Assembly: GCA_013151365.1 (NCBI GenBank)
Contig: JAADIK010000199.1
Location: 1-6,471, forward strand
From: Deltaproteobacteria bacterium
GTDB lineage: Bacteria > Desulfobacterota > Desulfobulbia > Desulfobulbales > Desulfobulbaceae
Direction: 5' to 3'
Length of the DNA: 6,471 bases
Part shown: piece after piece, positions 1 to 5,708 of the stretch
Layout: every line of letters starts with the position of its first letter
Numbering within the stretch: the stretch's first letter is position 1
Translations under genes and position numbers: made by a program
The notes under the pieces: generated by a model
Database searches by the model: none
Told to the model about the DNA's origin: nothing
The model's input: only the letters and a program-made list of their open reading frames with translations

Positions 1-294
1 GACCTGGCCGGGGTTGACCTGGCCGGCCGGAACCTGAAAGAGGCGGACCTGGAACGGGTTGATCTCCAGGGGGCCGATCTCCGCCGGGTTAATCTGAAAG
101 AGGCCAATCTCAAAGGCGCTAATTTGCGCGGTGCCGACCTGCGGGATGCCGATCTGCGCGAGGCGGACCTGTATAAGGCGGATTTAAGTGGCGCCGATCT
201 GACCGGGGCCAGGTTTGAAGGGGCCCTGATTGATTCGGCTGATTTTGCCGGGGCGGTCGGGGCCAACCTTAAAGGAGTGACACCGGATAAGTAA
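1..294 (+). CDS. Pentapeptide-repeat protein, C-terminal fragment
   Basis: Frame 1 is open from the first base to TAA at 292-294, giving 97 residues with the start outside the window. Residues 1-85 read as 17 consecutive five-residue units of the A(D/N)LXX type, for example NLKGA, NLRGA, DLRDA, DLREA, DLSGA and DLTGA. The last three or four units are degenerate (RFEGA, LIDSA, DFAGA), and a short tail ends in VTPDK. Such tandem units are known to fold into a right-handed quadrilateral beta-helix with the Leu/Phe side chains stacked inside. The repeat alone does not reveal function: members range from DNA-gyrase-protecting DNA mimics to effectors and proteins of unknown role. Any N-terminal domain that would name the protein lies outside the window. 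There is no clear terminator after it. Family assignment is very sure; function is unknown. Confidence 0.93.
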   Translation, partial: DLAGVDLAGRNLKEADLERVDLQGADLRRVNLKEANLKGANLRGADLRDADLREADLYKADLSGADLTGARFEGALIDSADFAGAVGANLKGVTPDK

Positions 295-332
295 TGATTC
301 CCCCCACTCGGTGCCCTTTTATAATAATATTC

Positions 333-361
333 TTGACAGAAAGTTCTTTTTTCGATATACG
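333..361 (+). promoter_or_regulatory. Predicted sigma70-type promoter for rpsT
   Basis: A perfect -35 hexamer TTGACA at 333-338 is followed after 17 bp by TATACG at 356-361, a 4/6 match to the -10 consensus. The spacer is AT-rich, in contrast to the GC-rich genes around it. Transcription would begin near 367-370 and leave a leader of about 50 nt before rpsT. The -10 choice is less certain than the -35; GATATA at 354-359 would give a 15-bp spacing. Confidence 0.7.
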
Positions 362-421
362 ACAAGATTCATATCAAAATAAAAAGTCACAGGTATTGAG
401 TGATATAAGAAGGAGTTTTTC

Positions 422-694
422 ATGGCCAATCATAAGTCAGCGCTGAAGAGAGATCGCCAGTCCAAAGTACGGCGGCTGCGCAACCGCAACAACAAAAGCA
501 GGATGAACGGCGCTGTTCGCCAGGTTGAAGAGGCCCTTGTCGCCGGGTCCGAGGAACAGGCCAACGAGGCCCTGAAAAGGGCGATTCCCATTATTCAGAA
601 GACCGCCGGCAAGGGGTCGATTCATAAAAAGACGGCATCCCGCAAGGTTTCCCGGCTGACCAGAAGGGTCAACCGGATGCAGCCCATTGCCTGA
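422..694 (+). CDS. rpsT: 30S ribosomal protein S20
   Basis: This encodes the small-subunit ribosomal protein bS20, which binds 16S rRNA and helps assemble the 30S particle. The 90-residue product has the usual length of the family. It opens with the hallmark MANHKSALKR and carries the conserved C-terminal stretch KGSIHKKTASRKVSRLTRRV at residues 64-83. It is rich in Lys and Arg throughout, as expected for an rRNA-binding helical bundle. The ATG at 422 is preceded by AAGGAG at 410-415 with a 6-nt spacer, an excellent Shine-Dalgarno site, so the start is firm. The gene stands alone between its own promoter and a strong terminator, i.e. it is a monocistronic unit. Some S20 proteins are known to control their own translation through the leader; nothing visible here proves or excludes that. 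Confidence 0.98.
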   Translation: MANHKSALKRDRQSKVRRLRNRNNKSRMNGAVRQVEEALVAGSEEQANEALKRAIPIIQKTAGKGSIHKKTASRKVSRLTRRVNRMQPIA

Positions 695-741
695 AGCGGT
701 GCCGGCCATATTTTATGTAAAAAATTTGCTTGACGTGCCGG

Positions 742-781
742 AGCCATGGAAGATTTTGTCTTCCATGGCTTTTTTTGTTTT
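742..781 (+). terminator. Strong intrinsic terminator after rpsT
   Basis: A perfect 12-bp stem is formed by AGCCATGGAAGA (742-753) and TCTTCCATGGCT (759-770), with the 5-nt loop TTTTG. It is followed directly by six T, a G and four more T (771-781). This is a textbook Rho-independent terminator. It lies 47 nt after the rpsT stop and should insulate the trp operon from rpsT transcription, so trpE needs its own promoter. Confidence 0.95.
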
Positions 782-801
782 CCGGCCGGGTTCATTCTGC
801 C

Positions 802-956
802 CTGGATCCGTGAGCGTTCGAGAACGGTGCAGATGCAAGGCGGCAACGAGGTTGATTATCCTAGTGTGATATCAACGAGTTGCCAACGCAGCAGATAATA
901 ATGCAATAAATTTCACATGTTGAATGGGATGTCACCTCAAGCCGTCACGGATTCAG
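802..956. repeat. MITE/REP-like repeat element in the trpE leader region
   Basis: The segment is bounded by imperfect terminal inverted repeats. CTGGATCCGTGA at 802-813 matches the reverse complement of 945-956 (CTGAATCCGTGA) at 11 of 12 positions. The inner part, 806-827, recurs in inverted orientation at 4183-4204 with a single mismatch over 22 nt, so the sequence is repeated at least within this window. The interior contains a long imperfect hairpin (834-890) and no plausible coding frame. Size, terminal inverted repeats and the lack of a gene resemble a miniature inverted-repeat element or a complex REP/BIME-like palindrome. I see no convincing target-site duplication (flanks differ), so mobility is not shown. 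It fills most of the 304-nt gap between rpsT and trpE and must contain or adjoin the trpE promoter, which I could not place convincingly. Confidence 0.6.
834..890 (+). other. Long imperfect hairpin inside the trpE-leader repeat
   Basis: Four stem blocks pair in register: TGC 834-836 with GCA 888-890, GGCAAC 842-847 with GTTGCC 879-884, GTTGAT 851-856 with ATCAAC 871-876, and ATC 858-860 with GAT 868-870. They are separated by small internal loops and leave a 7-nt apical loop. There is no T-tract after it, so it is not an intrinsic terminator. It may simply be the core of the repeat element. If transcribed, it would form a structured part of the trp leader RNA. Confidence 0.55.
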
Positions 957-998
957 GTCTGCATCATCCATCGCTACCGTTAGGACTTGCGCGAGATC

Positions 999-2483
999 AT
1001 GTATTCTCCTGATCAGGAATCCTTTGTCCGTATGATCGGGCAGTCCGGGCTGGTGCCCGTTCACCGGACGATCATCGCCGACCTGGACACGCCGCTGACC
1101 ATCTTTGCCAAGGTCGCCGGCAGCCGGAGCCATGCCTTCCTCTTCGAAAGTATGGAGGGCGGCGAGAAGTGGGGCCGTTACTCCTTTATCGGCCTGGACC
1201 CGCTGGTCACCTTTGCCAGCAGTGGCGACACGGTGACCATGACCAATGCGGCGGGAGACCGGGAGACCCGCCATGACCCGGTTGACCCGCTGGCCGGGCT
1301 GCGGGAGTTGCTGGAATCCTTCAATGCCAGTAACGCCCCGGGGTTGCCGCGTTTTTATGGCGGCGCCGTCGGCTTTCTCGGCTACGACATGGTGCGGTTT
1401 ATCGAGGACCTGCCCGATAGTCGCCCGCCCGTGGATATCCCGGACAGCACCTTCATGGTGCCTAGGCTGGTCCTCGTCCATGACAGCGTCCGGCAGAAGT
1501 TGACCGTGATCTGCAATGTGCAGGCCGGTGCTGCCGGCGGGGAGCGACAGCTCTACGCCGACGCCGTCCGGCGTAGTGAACAGGTCGTTCTCCGGCTTAA
1601 AGGGCCGGTGCCGGAAGAGTGTCTCAAGCAGAGCGCGCCGGGGCGGCCCCACGAGTTCAGCTCCAACATGGATGAGCCCACCTTTGCCGCCATGGTCGAC
1701 CGGGCCAAGGAATACATCCTGGCCGGCGATATTATCCAGGTTGTCCTGTCCCAGCGTTTTCATACCCGTACCGGTTTGCAGCCCTTGACCCTGTACCGGG
1801 CTCTTCGCCATATCAACCCCAGCCCCTATCTCTTTTATCTGCGCCTGGGGAAGGTGGTGCTTATCGGTTCATCACCGGAAATCCTGGTGCGGCTCGAGGA
1901 TGGCGATATCGAGCTGCGTCCCATTGCCGGCACGCGGCAGCGCGGCGCCACGCCCGCGGAAGACCAGGCCCTGGAGAGGGAATTGCTTGCCGATCCCAAG
2001 GAGAGGGCGGAGCACCTGATGCTGGTGGACCTCGGCCGCAACGATGTGGGCCGGGTCGCCCGCAGCGGCTCGGTCTCGGTATCCGACCTGCTGGTTATTG
2101 AACGCTACAGCCATGTGATGCACATTGTCTCGGGAGTGCATGGCGAACTGGCCCCGGGTCTGGATCAATTTGATGTGCTGCGGGCCTGTTTCCCGGCCGG
2201 GACGGTGAGCGGAGCCCCCAAGATCAGGGCCATGGAGATTATCGACGAGTTGGAGCCGGAGCGGCGGGGACCGTATGCCGGGGCGGTGGGCTATTTCGGT
2301 TTTTCCGGCAACATGGATTTCTGTATCACTATCCGGACTTTTGTCATGCAGGGTGAGGATCTCTGGATCCAGGCCGGAGCGGGGATTGTCGCCGATTCGG
2401 TGCCGCAGAAGGAGTATGAGGAAACCATCAACAAGGCCAAGGGCCTGAGAAGGGCCGTTGAACTGGCTGAACAGGGGTTTTAG
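999..2483 (+). CDS. trpE: Anthranilate synthase component I
   Basis: TrpE converts chorismate to anthranilate, the first committed step of tryptophan synthesis, using ammonia delivered by TrpG. The product is 494 residues, normal for the family. The N-terminal domain carries LFES (48-51) followed by MEGG, matching the region that forms the tryptophan feedback site in characterised TrpE. The chorismate-binding domain shows GDIIQVVLSQRF, PIAGTRQRG (308-316), then LVDLGRNDVGRV, FPAGTVSGAPKIRAMEII and QAGAGIVADSVPQKEYEE (from 458), all expected core motifs. I chose ATG 999 because family members typically begin at this point (MYSPDQESF). The alternative TTG at 987 would sit only 1 nt from the one nearby SD-like sequence, TAGGA at 981-985. 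From ATG 999 that site is 13 nt away, so initiation looks weak. It is the first gene of trpEGDCF, 3 nt ahead of trpG. No Trp-rich leader peptide is visible upstream, so feedback inhibition is the only control I can support. Confidence 0.96.
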   Translation: MYSPDQESFVRMIGQSGLVPVHRTIIADLDTPLTIFAKVAGSRSHAFLFESMEGGEKWGRYSFIGLDPLVTFASSGDTVTMTNAAGDRETRHDPVDPLAGLRELLESFNASNAPGLPRFYGGAVGFLGYDMVRFIEDLPDSRPPVDIPDSTFMVPRLVLVHDSVRQKLTVICNVQAGAAGGERQLYADAVRRSEQVVLRLKGPVPEECLKQSAPGRPHEFSSNMDEPTFAAMVDRAKEYILAGDIIQVVLSQRFHTRTGLQPLTLYRALRHINPSPYLFYLRLGKVVLIGSSPEILVRLEDGDIELRPIAGTRQRGATPAEDQALERELLADPKERAEHLMLVDLGRNDVGRVARSGSVSVSDLLVIERYSHVMHIVSGVHGELAPGLDQFDVLRACFPAGTVSGAPKIRAMEIIDELEPERRGPYAGAVGYFGFSGNMDFCITIRTFVMQGEDLWIQAGAGIVADSVPQKEYEETINKAKGLRRAVELAEQGF

Positions 2484-2486
2484 GCC

Positions 2487-3104
2487 GTGATCGTCATTAT
2501 CGATAACTACGATTCGTTTACCTTCAATATCGTCCAGACGCTGGCCACCTGTCCGCCGGACGGCGGGCCTGACTGGCAGCCGCCGGAAATAAAGGTGTTC
2601 CGCAACGACAAGATCGAGGTGCCGGCCCTGGCCGAGCTGCGGCCCGACCGGCTGTTGATCTCCCCCGGTCCGTGTACGCCGGCGGAAGCGGGCATTTCCA
2701 TCGAGGCGATCAAATATTTCGCTCCCCGGATTCCCGTCCTCGGCGTCTGTCTCGGCCACCAGGCGATCGGCGCGGCCTACGGCGGCAAGGTGGTGCGGGC
2801 GGGGCGGGTGATGCACGGCAAGACCAGTTCCATCAGCCATGATAACCGGGGCGTTTTTACCGGCCTGGACAACCCCTTTGACGGGATGCGGTATCATTCG
2901 CTGATTGTGGAGCAAGAGTCCCTGCCGGATTGCCTGGAAGCCACCGCTTATACCGAGCAGGGCGAACTCATGGGGATCCGGCACCGGGAACTGCCCGTGG
3001 AAGGGGTGCAGTTTCACCCCGAATCGATTATGACCGGCGTTGGCATCGTCCTGCTGCATAATTTTCTGCGGCCCGATTATCCTGAATTGTTGCGCGGAAA
3101 ATAG
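2487..3104 (+). CDS. trpG: Anthranilate synthase component II, glutamine amidotransferase
   Basis: TrpG hydrolyses glutamine and channels ammonia to TrpE. The 205-residue product is a class I (triad) amidotransferase. It opens with IIDNYDSFTFN, has the oxyanion-region motif LLISPGPCTPAEAG (56-69), the nucleophile elbow GVCLGHQ with Cys88, HGKTS (110-114), RYHSL (135-139), and the FHPES motif giving His177 and Glu179. The start is a GTG at 2487, three bases after the trpE stop. An AGGGG site inside the end of trpE supports it, and the pair is probably translationally coupled. A short Pro/Gly-rich insert around residues 21-33 replaces the compact turn usual after the first helix. TrpG and PabA are close relatives, and one protein may serve both tryptophan and folate synthesis. 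Position directly after trpE favours the trpG name. Confidence 0.95.
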   Translation: MIVIIDNYDSFTFNIVQTLATCPPDGGPDWQPPEIKVFRNDKIEVPALAELRPDRLLISPGPCTPAEAGISIEAIKYFAPRIPVLGVCLGHQAIGAAYGGKVVRAGRVMHGKTSSISHDNRGVFTGLDNPFDGMRYHSLIVEQESLPDCLEATAYTEQGELMGIRHRELPVEGVQFHPESIMTGVGIVLLHNFLRPDYPELLRGK

Positions 3105-3117
3105 AATTTTTACGGCA

Positions 3118-3132
3118 TTCGTTTTCAACGAA
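3118..3132 (+). other. Small hairpin just before the trpD ribosome-binding site
   Basis: TTCGTT (3118-3123) and AACGAA (3127-3132) form a perfect 6-bp stem with a 3-nt loop in the 47-nt trpG-trpD spacer. It ends 4 nt before the trpD Shine-Dalgarno AAGGA (3137-3141). It has no T-tract after it and is too short and AT-rich to be a convincing terminator. It could influence trpD translation or mRNA decay, or it could be chance. Confidence 0.35.
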
Positions 3133-3151
3133 CACCAAGGATTATCTTATT

Positions 3152-4180
3152 ATGATACGAGAAGCCATCGGCAAGGTTGTGACCGGCACGGATCTCAACG
3201 AACGGCAGATGATCGAAGTCATGCGGGAGATCATGAGCGGCGAGGCCACGGCGGCCCAGATCGGTAGCTTTATCACGGCCCTGCGCATGAAGGGCGAAAC
3301 CGTTGACGAGATTGTCGGCGCGGTCCGGGTCATGCGGGAAAAGGCAACCTTTGTGGACGCCGGCGTCGATACCTCCGGCGGCCGGGTCTTGATGGATATC
3401 GTCGGCACCGGCGGTGACGGATCCGGCACCTTCAATGTCTCGACCACTACCGCTTTTGTCGTTGCCGGCGCCGGGATTCCGGTGGCCAAGCACGGCAACC
3501 GGGCCATTTCCTCAAGCTGCGGCAGCGCCGACGTGCTGGAGGCCCTGGGCGTTGATCTCTCCCTGCCTGCGGACCAGGTCGGCCGGTGCGTGCGCACGGT
3601 CGGCATTGGTTTTCTCTTTGCCCCCATGCTGCACCAGGCCATGAAGCACGCCATCGGCCCGCGCCGGGAAATAGGGATCAGGACGATTTTTAATATTCTC
3701 GGCCCCATGACCAACCCGGCCGGCGCCAATGTGCAGCTCACCGGAGTTTTTGCCAGGGAGCTGACCGTGACCGTGGCCGAAGTGCTGGGGCGGCTCGGCA
3801 TGAAGAGAACGCTGGTGGTCTGGGGCGAGGGCAATCTCGACGAGTTGACCGTCACCGGCGTCTCCCATGTGGCCGACGCCCATGACGGCAAGGTCGAGAA
3901 CTATACCATAGCGCCGGAGGACGTGGGGCTGTCGCGGGCAACCCTTGATGATATTCGCGGCGGCGCCTCGGTCGAGGAGTCCGCGGCCCAGATACGCGAG
4001 ATACTGGCCGGGACGGAAGGTGCGAAACTGGACATGGTGCTGCTTAATGCGGGGGCGGCGCTGATGGCCGCCGGCGAAGCGGAGGACCTGGCCGGCGGCG
4101 TGGCCCGGGCCCGGGAAATTATCGCCTCGGGCGCCGCTCTTGAGAAACTTGACGCGCTGGTCGGTTTCTGTAAGCCCTGA
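3152..4180 (+). CDS. trpD: Anthranilate phosphoribosyltransferase
   Basis: TrpD transfers the phosphoribosyl group of PRPP to anthranilate, giving N-(5'-phosphoribosyl)anthranilate. The 342-residue product matches the usual length. It shows the small helical N-terminal domain, then the PRPP-binding glycine loop GTGGDGSGTFN (85-95) and KHGNRAISSSCGSADVLEAL (113-132). RREIGIRTIFNILGP (171-185), which helps form the anthranilate site, and the acidic GEGNLDEL (225-232) with the Asp-Glu pair used for metal/PRPP binding follow. ATG 3152 has AAGGA at 3137-3141 with a 10-nt spacer, acceptable. It is a stand-alone TrpD and not fused to TrpG as in enteric bacteria. Its TGA stop (4178-4180) lies inside the outer arm of the short repeat at 4177-4206. 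Confidence 0.97.
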   Translation: MIREAIGKVVTGTDLNERQMIEVMREIMSGEATAAQIGSFITALRMKGETVDEIVGAVRVMREKATFVDAGVDTSGGRVLMDIVGTGGDGSGTFNVSTTTAFVVAGAGIPVAKHGNRAISSSCGSADVLEALGVDLSLPADQVGRCVRTVGIGFLFAPMLHQAMKHAIGPRREIGIRTIFNILGPMTNPAGANVQLTGVFARELTVTVAEVLGRLGMKRTLVVWGEGNLDELTVTGVSHVADAHDGKVENYTIAPEDVGLSRATLDDIRGGASVEESAAQIREILAGTEGAKLDMVLLNAGAALMAAGEAEDLAGGVARAREIIASGAALEKLDALVGFCKP

Positions 4181-4206
4181 ATCCGTTATCGAACGCTCAC
4201 GGATAC
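4177..4206. repeat. Short inverted copy of the trpE-leader repeat, spanning the trpD stop
   Basis: Bases 4183-4204 are the reverse complement of 806-827 with one mismatch in 22. Bases 4177-4186 (CTGAATCCGT) are identical to the reverse complement of the other end of the long element (947-956). Read on the minus strand, the copy therefore looks like the left end of the long element joined to its right end across a shared ACGG. The copy is also a palindrome in itself: ATCCGT (4181-4186) pairs with ACGGAT (4199-4204) around a 12-nt loop. It lies in the trpD-trpC junction of the operon mRNA. There is no T-run directly after it, so termination is unlikely; a role in mRNA processing or stability is possible. 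Confidence 0.65.
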
Positions 4207-4240
4207 AAGGTAAGAGCCATTTAATCATAAATGTTTTTGC

Positions 4241-5005
4241 ATGATACTTGACACCATCGTTGCCAGAAAGCGTGAAGAAGTCGCGGAGCTGAAGCGCCGG
4301 GGGATCAAAGCTCCGGCCGGAGCCGTTGAGCCTCCCCGGGGGTTTATCCGCGCGCTCACCGGCTTTGCCGGGGTGGCCATCATTGCCGAAGTAAAAAAAG
4401 CCTCGCCGTCCCGGGGCATTATCCAGCCCGACTTCGATCCTGTCCGTATTGCCGGGAATTACGAGGCGGGCGGGGCGCAGGCCGTGTCGGTCCTCACGGA
4501 TGTTGATTTTTTCCAGGGTTCCGTCGATTTTATTCCGCTGGTGCGGGCAGCCGTTGACCTGCCCGTTCTGCGCAAGGAGTTCATCATTGATCCGCTGCAG
4601 ATCCGGGAGGCCGCCGAATACGGGGCCGATGCCATCCTGCTCATCGCCGCCATCCTCGGCATCGAAGAGATGCGGGACTTCCGGCTGCTGGCCGAGGAAC
4701 TCGGCATGGATGTGCTGGTCGAGGTGCACAACGAGGCCGAGCTTGAAGCGGCCCTGGCCGCCGACAGCCGTCTTGTGGGGATCAATAACCGCAATCTCAA
4801 TGATTTTACCGTTGATCTCGAGACGACCTTTCGCCTGCAACGGCTGATTCCGTCGACGATTCCCGTGGTCAGCGAGTCGGGGATCTCCACGAGGGAAGAC
4901 ATGATGCGACTGCGGGAGGCAGGGGTGGACGCGGCCCTGATCGGAGAAAGTCTGATGCGAAGCAAGGAGCAGGGGGCGACGCTGCGGCGGTTGTACGCGA
5001 CATGA
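4241..5005 (+). CDS. trpC: Indole-3-glycerol phosphate synthase
   Basis: TrpC decarboxylates and closes the ring of carboxyphenylamino-deoxyribulose 5-phosphate, giving indole-3-glycerol phosphate. The 254-residue TIM barrel has the expected catalytic set: AEVKKASPSRG with Glu50 and Lys52, LRKEF with Lys112, Glu161 in VEVHNE, Asn182 in INNRNL, and Ser213 in SESGIS. These correspond by motif and spacing to the residues known from the Sulfolobus enzyme. The N-terminus MILDTIVARKREEV is typical, so ATG 4241 is right. However, no Shine-Dalgarno sequence is visible in the 20 nt before it; the nearest purine run, AAGG at 4207-4210, is 30 nt away. A six-codon frame starting at ATG 4231 overlaps the start. 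The gene is monofunctional, followed by trpF with an ATGA overlap and not fused to it. Confidence 0.96.
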   Translation: MILDTIVARKREEVAELKRRGIKAPAGAVEPPRGFIRALTGFAGVAIIAEVKKASPSRGIIQPDFDPVRIAGNYEAGGAQAVSVLTDVDFFQGSVDFIPLVRAAVDLPVLRKEFIIDPLQIREAAEYGADAILLIAAILGIEEMRDFRLLAEELGMDVLVEVHNEAELEAALAADSRLVGINNRNLNDFTVDLETTFRLQRLIPSTIPVVSESGISTREDMMRLREAGVDAALIGESLMRSKEQGATLRRLYAT

Positions 5006-5685
5006 CCGCAACGATCGATATGAGCAGGGCCCGAATACGAATCAAGATGTGCGGCGTCACCCGGCCGGCGGACGCCCTGGCCGCCGTGGCCGCCGGGGTT
5101 GACGCCCTGGGTTTTATCTTTTTTGAAAAGAGTCCCCGCTATATCAGTCCGGAAGCGGCCCGGCTTATCATCGAACAACTGCCGCCCTTTGTCGATGCGG
5201 TCGGGGTCTTTGTGGACAAGAAAAACAGAGAGGTCGACGAGATCGTCCAGTACTGCCGGCTGGGTTACGTCCAGCTCCACGGCGAGGAATCGCCCAAGTA
5301 CTGTGAGCATCTCGTTCGTTTCGCCTCTCCCTGCCAGGTTATCAAGGCCTTCCGGGTGGGCAGCCATACGAGTTCCGATGAGTTTGCCGCCTATGCCCCT
5401 CACGTGAAGGGTTTCCTGCTCGATACCTTCCGGCCGGATCTGGCCGGCGGGACCGGGAAGAGTTTCGACTGGTCGATGGTCGCGGACCTGAATCTGCAAA
5501 AACCGTTCATCCTCGCCGGCGGCCTGGATGTCGACAATATTGCCGCCGCGATACGGACCGTGCGGCCTTACGGTGTCGATGTCAATTCCGGCGTTGAACG
5601 GCAGCCCGGCATCAAGGACCAGCGGCTGATCCGGGAGTTTGTGGCCGCGGTCCGCGATTTTGACGGCCCGGCAAGCGCCGACTGA
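5002..5685 (+). CDS. trpF: Phosphoribosylanthranilate isomerase
   Basis: TrpF isomerises phosphoribosylanthranilate to the deoxyribulose compound used by TrpC. The 227-residue product is a small TIM barrel. KMCGVTRPADA carries the general base Cys17, GVFVD and VQLHGEE (90-96) follow, the general acid Asp141 lies in LLDTF, and phosphate-binding segments appear as AGGTGKSFDW (148-157), LAGGL (171-175) and DVNSGVE (193-199). ATG 5002 overlaps the trpC stop as ATGA, so translation is probably coupled to trpC. ATG 5020 would trim six residues and start nearer to the usual family N-terminus, but it too lacks a ribosome-binding site. This is the last gene of the operon in the window: the next gene converges on it after 23 nt, and trpB and trpA do not follow. 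Confidence 0.96.
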   Translation: MTATIDMSRARIRIKMCGVTRPADALAAVAAGVDALGFIFFEKSPRYISPEAARLIIEQLPPFVDAVGVFVDKKNREVDEIVQYCRLGYVQLHGEESPKYCEHLVRFASPCQVIKAFRVGSHTSSDEFAAYAPHVKGFLLDTFRPDLAGGTGKSFDWSMVADLNLQKPFILAGGLDVDNIAAAIRTVRPYGVDVNSGVERQPGIKDQRLIREFVAAVRDFDGPASAD

Positions 5686-5708
5686 CGCATCTTGCCCGTC
5701 CTTCGGCA

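Noticed and set aside
1..294. Tandem repeats at the left edge as a DNA satellite or CRISPR-like array
   Set aside because: The 15-bp periodicity is explained by the pentapeptide-repeat protein code: the units vary at the DNA level, keep frame and end in a stop codon.
300..320. Possible terminator after the pentapeptide-repeat gene
   Set aside because: Only a 3-bp CAC/GTG stem precedes the short T-run, too weak to call.
437..709. Minus-strand frame opposite rpsT
   Set aside because: It mirrors a certain ribosomal protein gene, has no ribosome-binding site of its own that I can see, and resembles no family I know.
687..869. Small plus-strand frame of 60 codons after rpsT
   Set aside because: It runs through the intrinsic terminator and into the repeat element, and has no Shine-Dalgarno site or recognisable motif.
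859..869. CTAG at 861-864 as a TrpR operator half-site
   Set aside because: Only the CTAG core is present, in the loop of the hairpin, without the surrounding palindrome expected for a TrpR operator.
880..907. Possible trpE promoter TTGCCA (880-885), 16-bp spacer, TGCAAT (902-907)
   Set aside because: The -10 matches only 4/6 and the -35 lies inside the hairpin of the repeat. Other weak combinations nearby are as good, so I cannot support a specific promoter.
3512..5011. Long minus-strand open frames across the trp genes (for example 3512-5011, 1872-3128, 4459-5709 and 945-1811)
   Set aside because: They lie antisense to trp genes with complete catalytic motifs, read as low-complexity Arg/Pro/Gly-rich sequence with no recognisable domain, and are a normal by-product of GC-rich codon use.
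5662..5700. Inverted repeat at the trpF end (GACGG...GGCAAG with CTTGCCCGTC) as a bidirectional terminator
   Set aside because: The pairing needs a 4-nt bulge and a 15-nt loop, overlaps the trpF coding end, and has no T-run on either strand.
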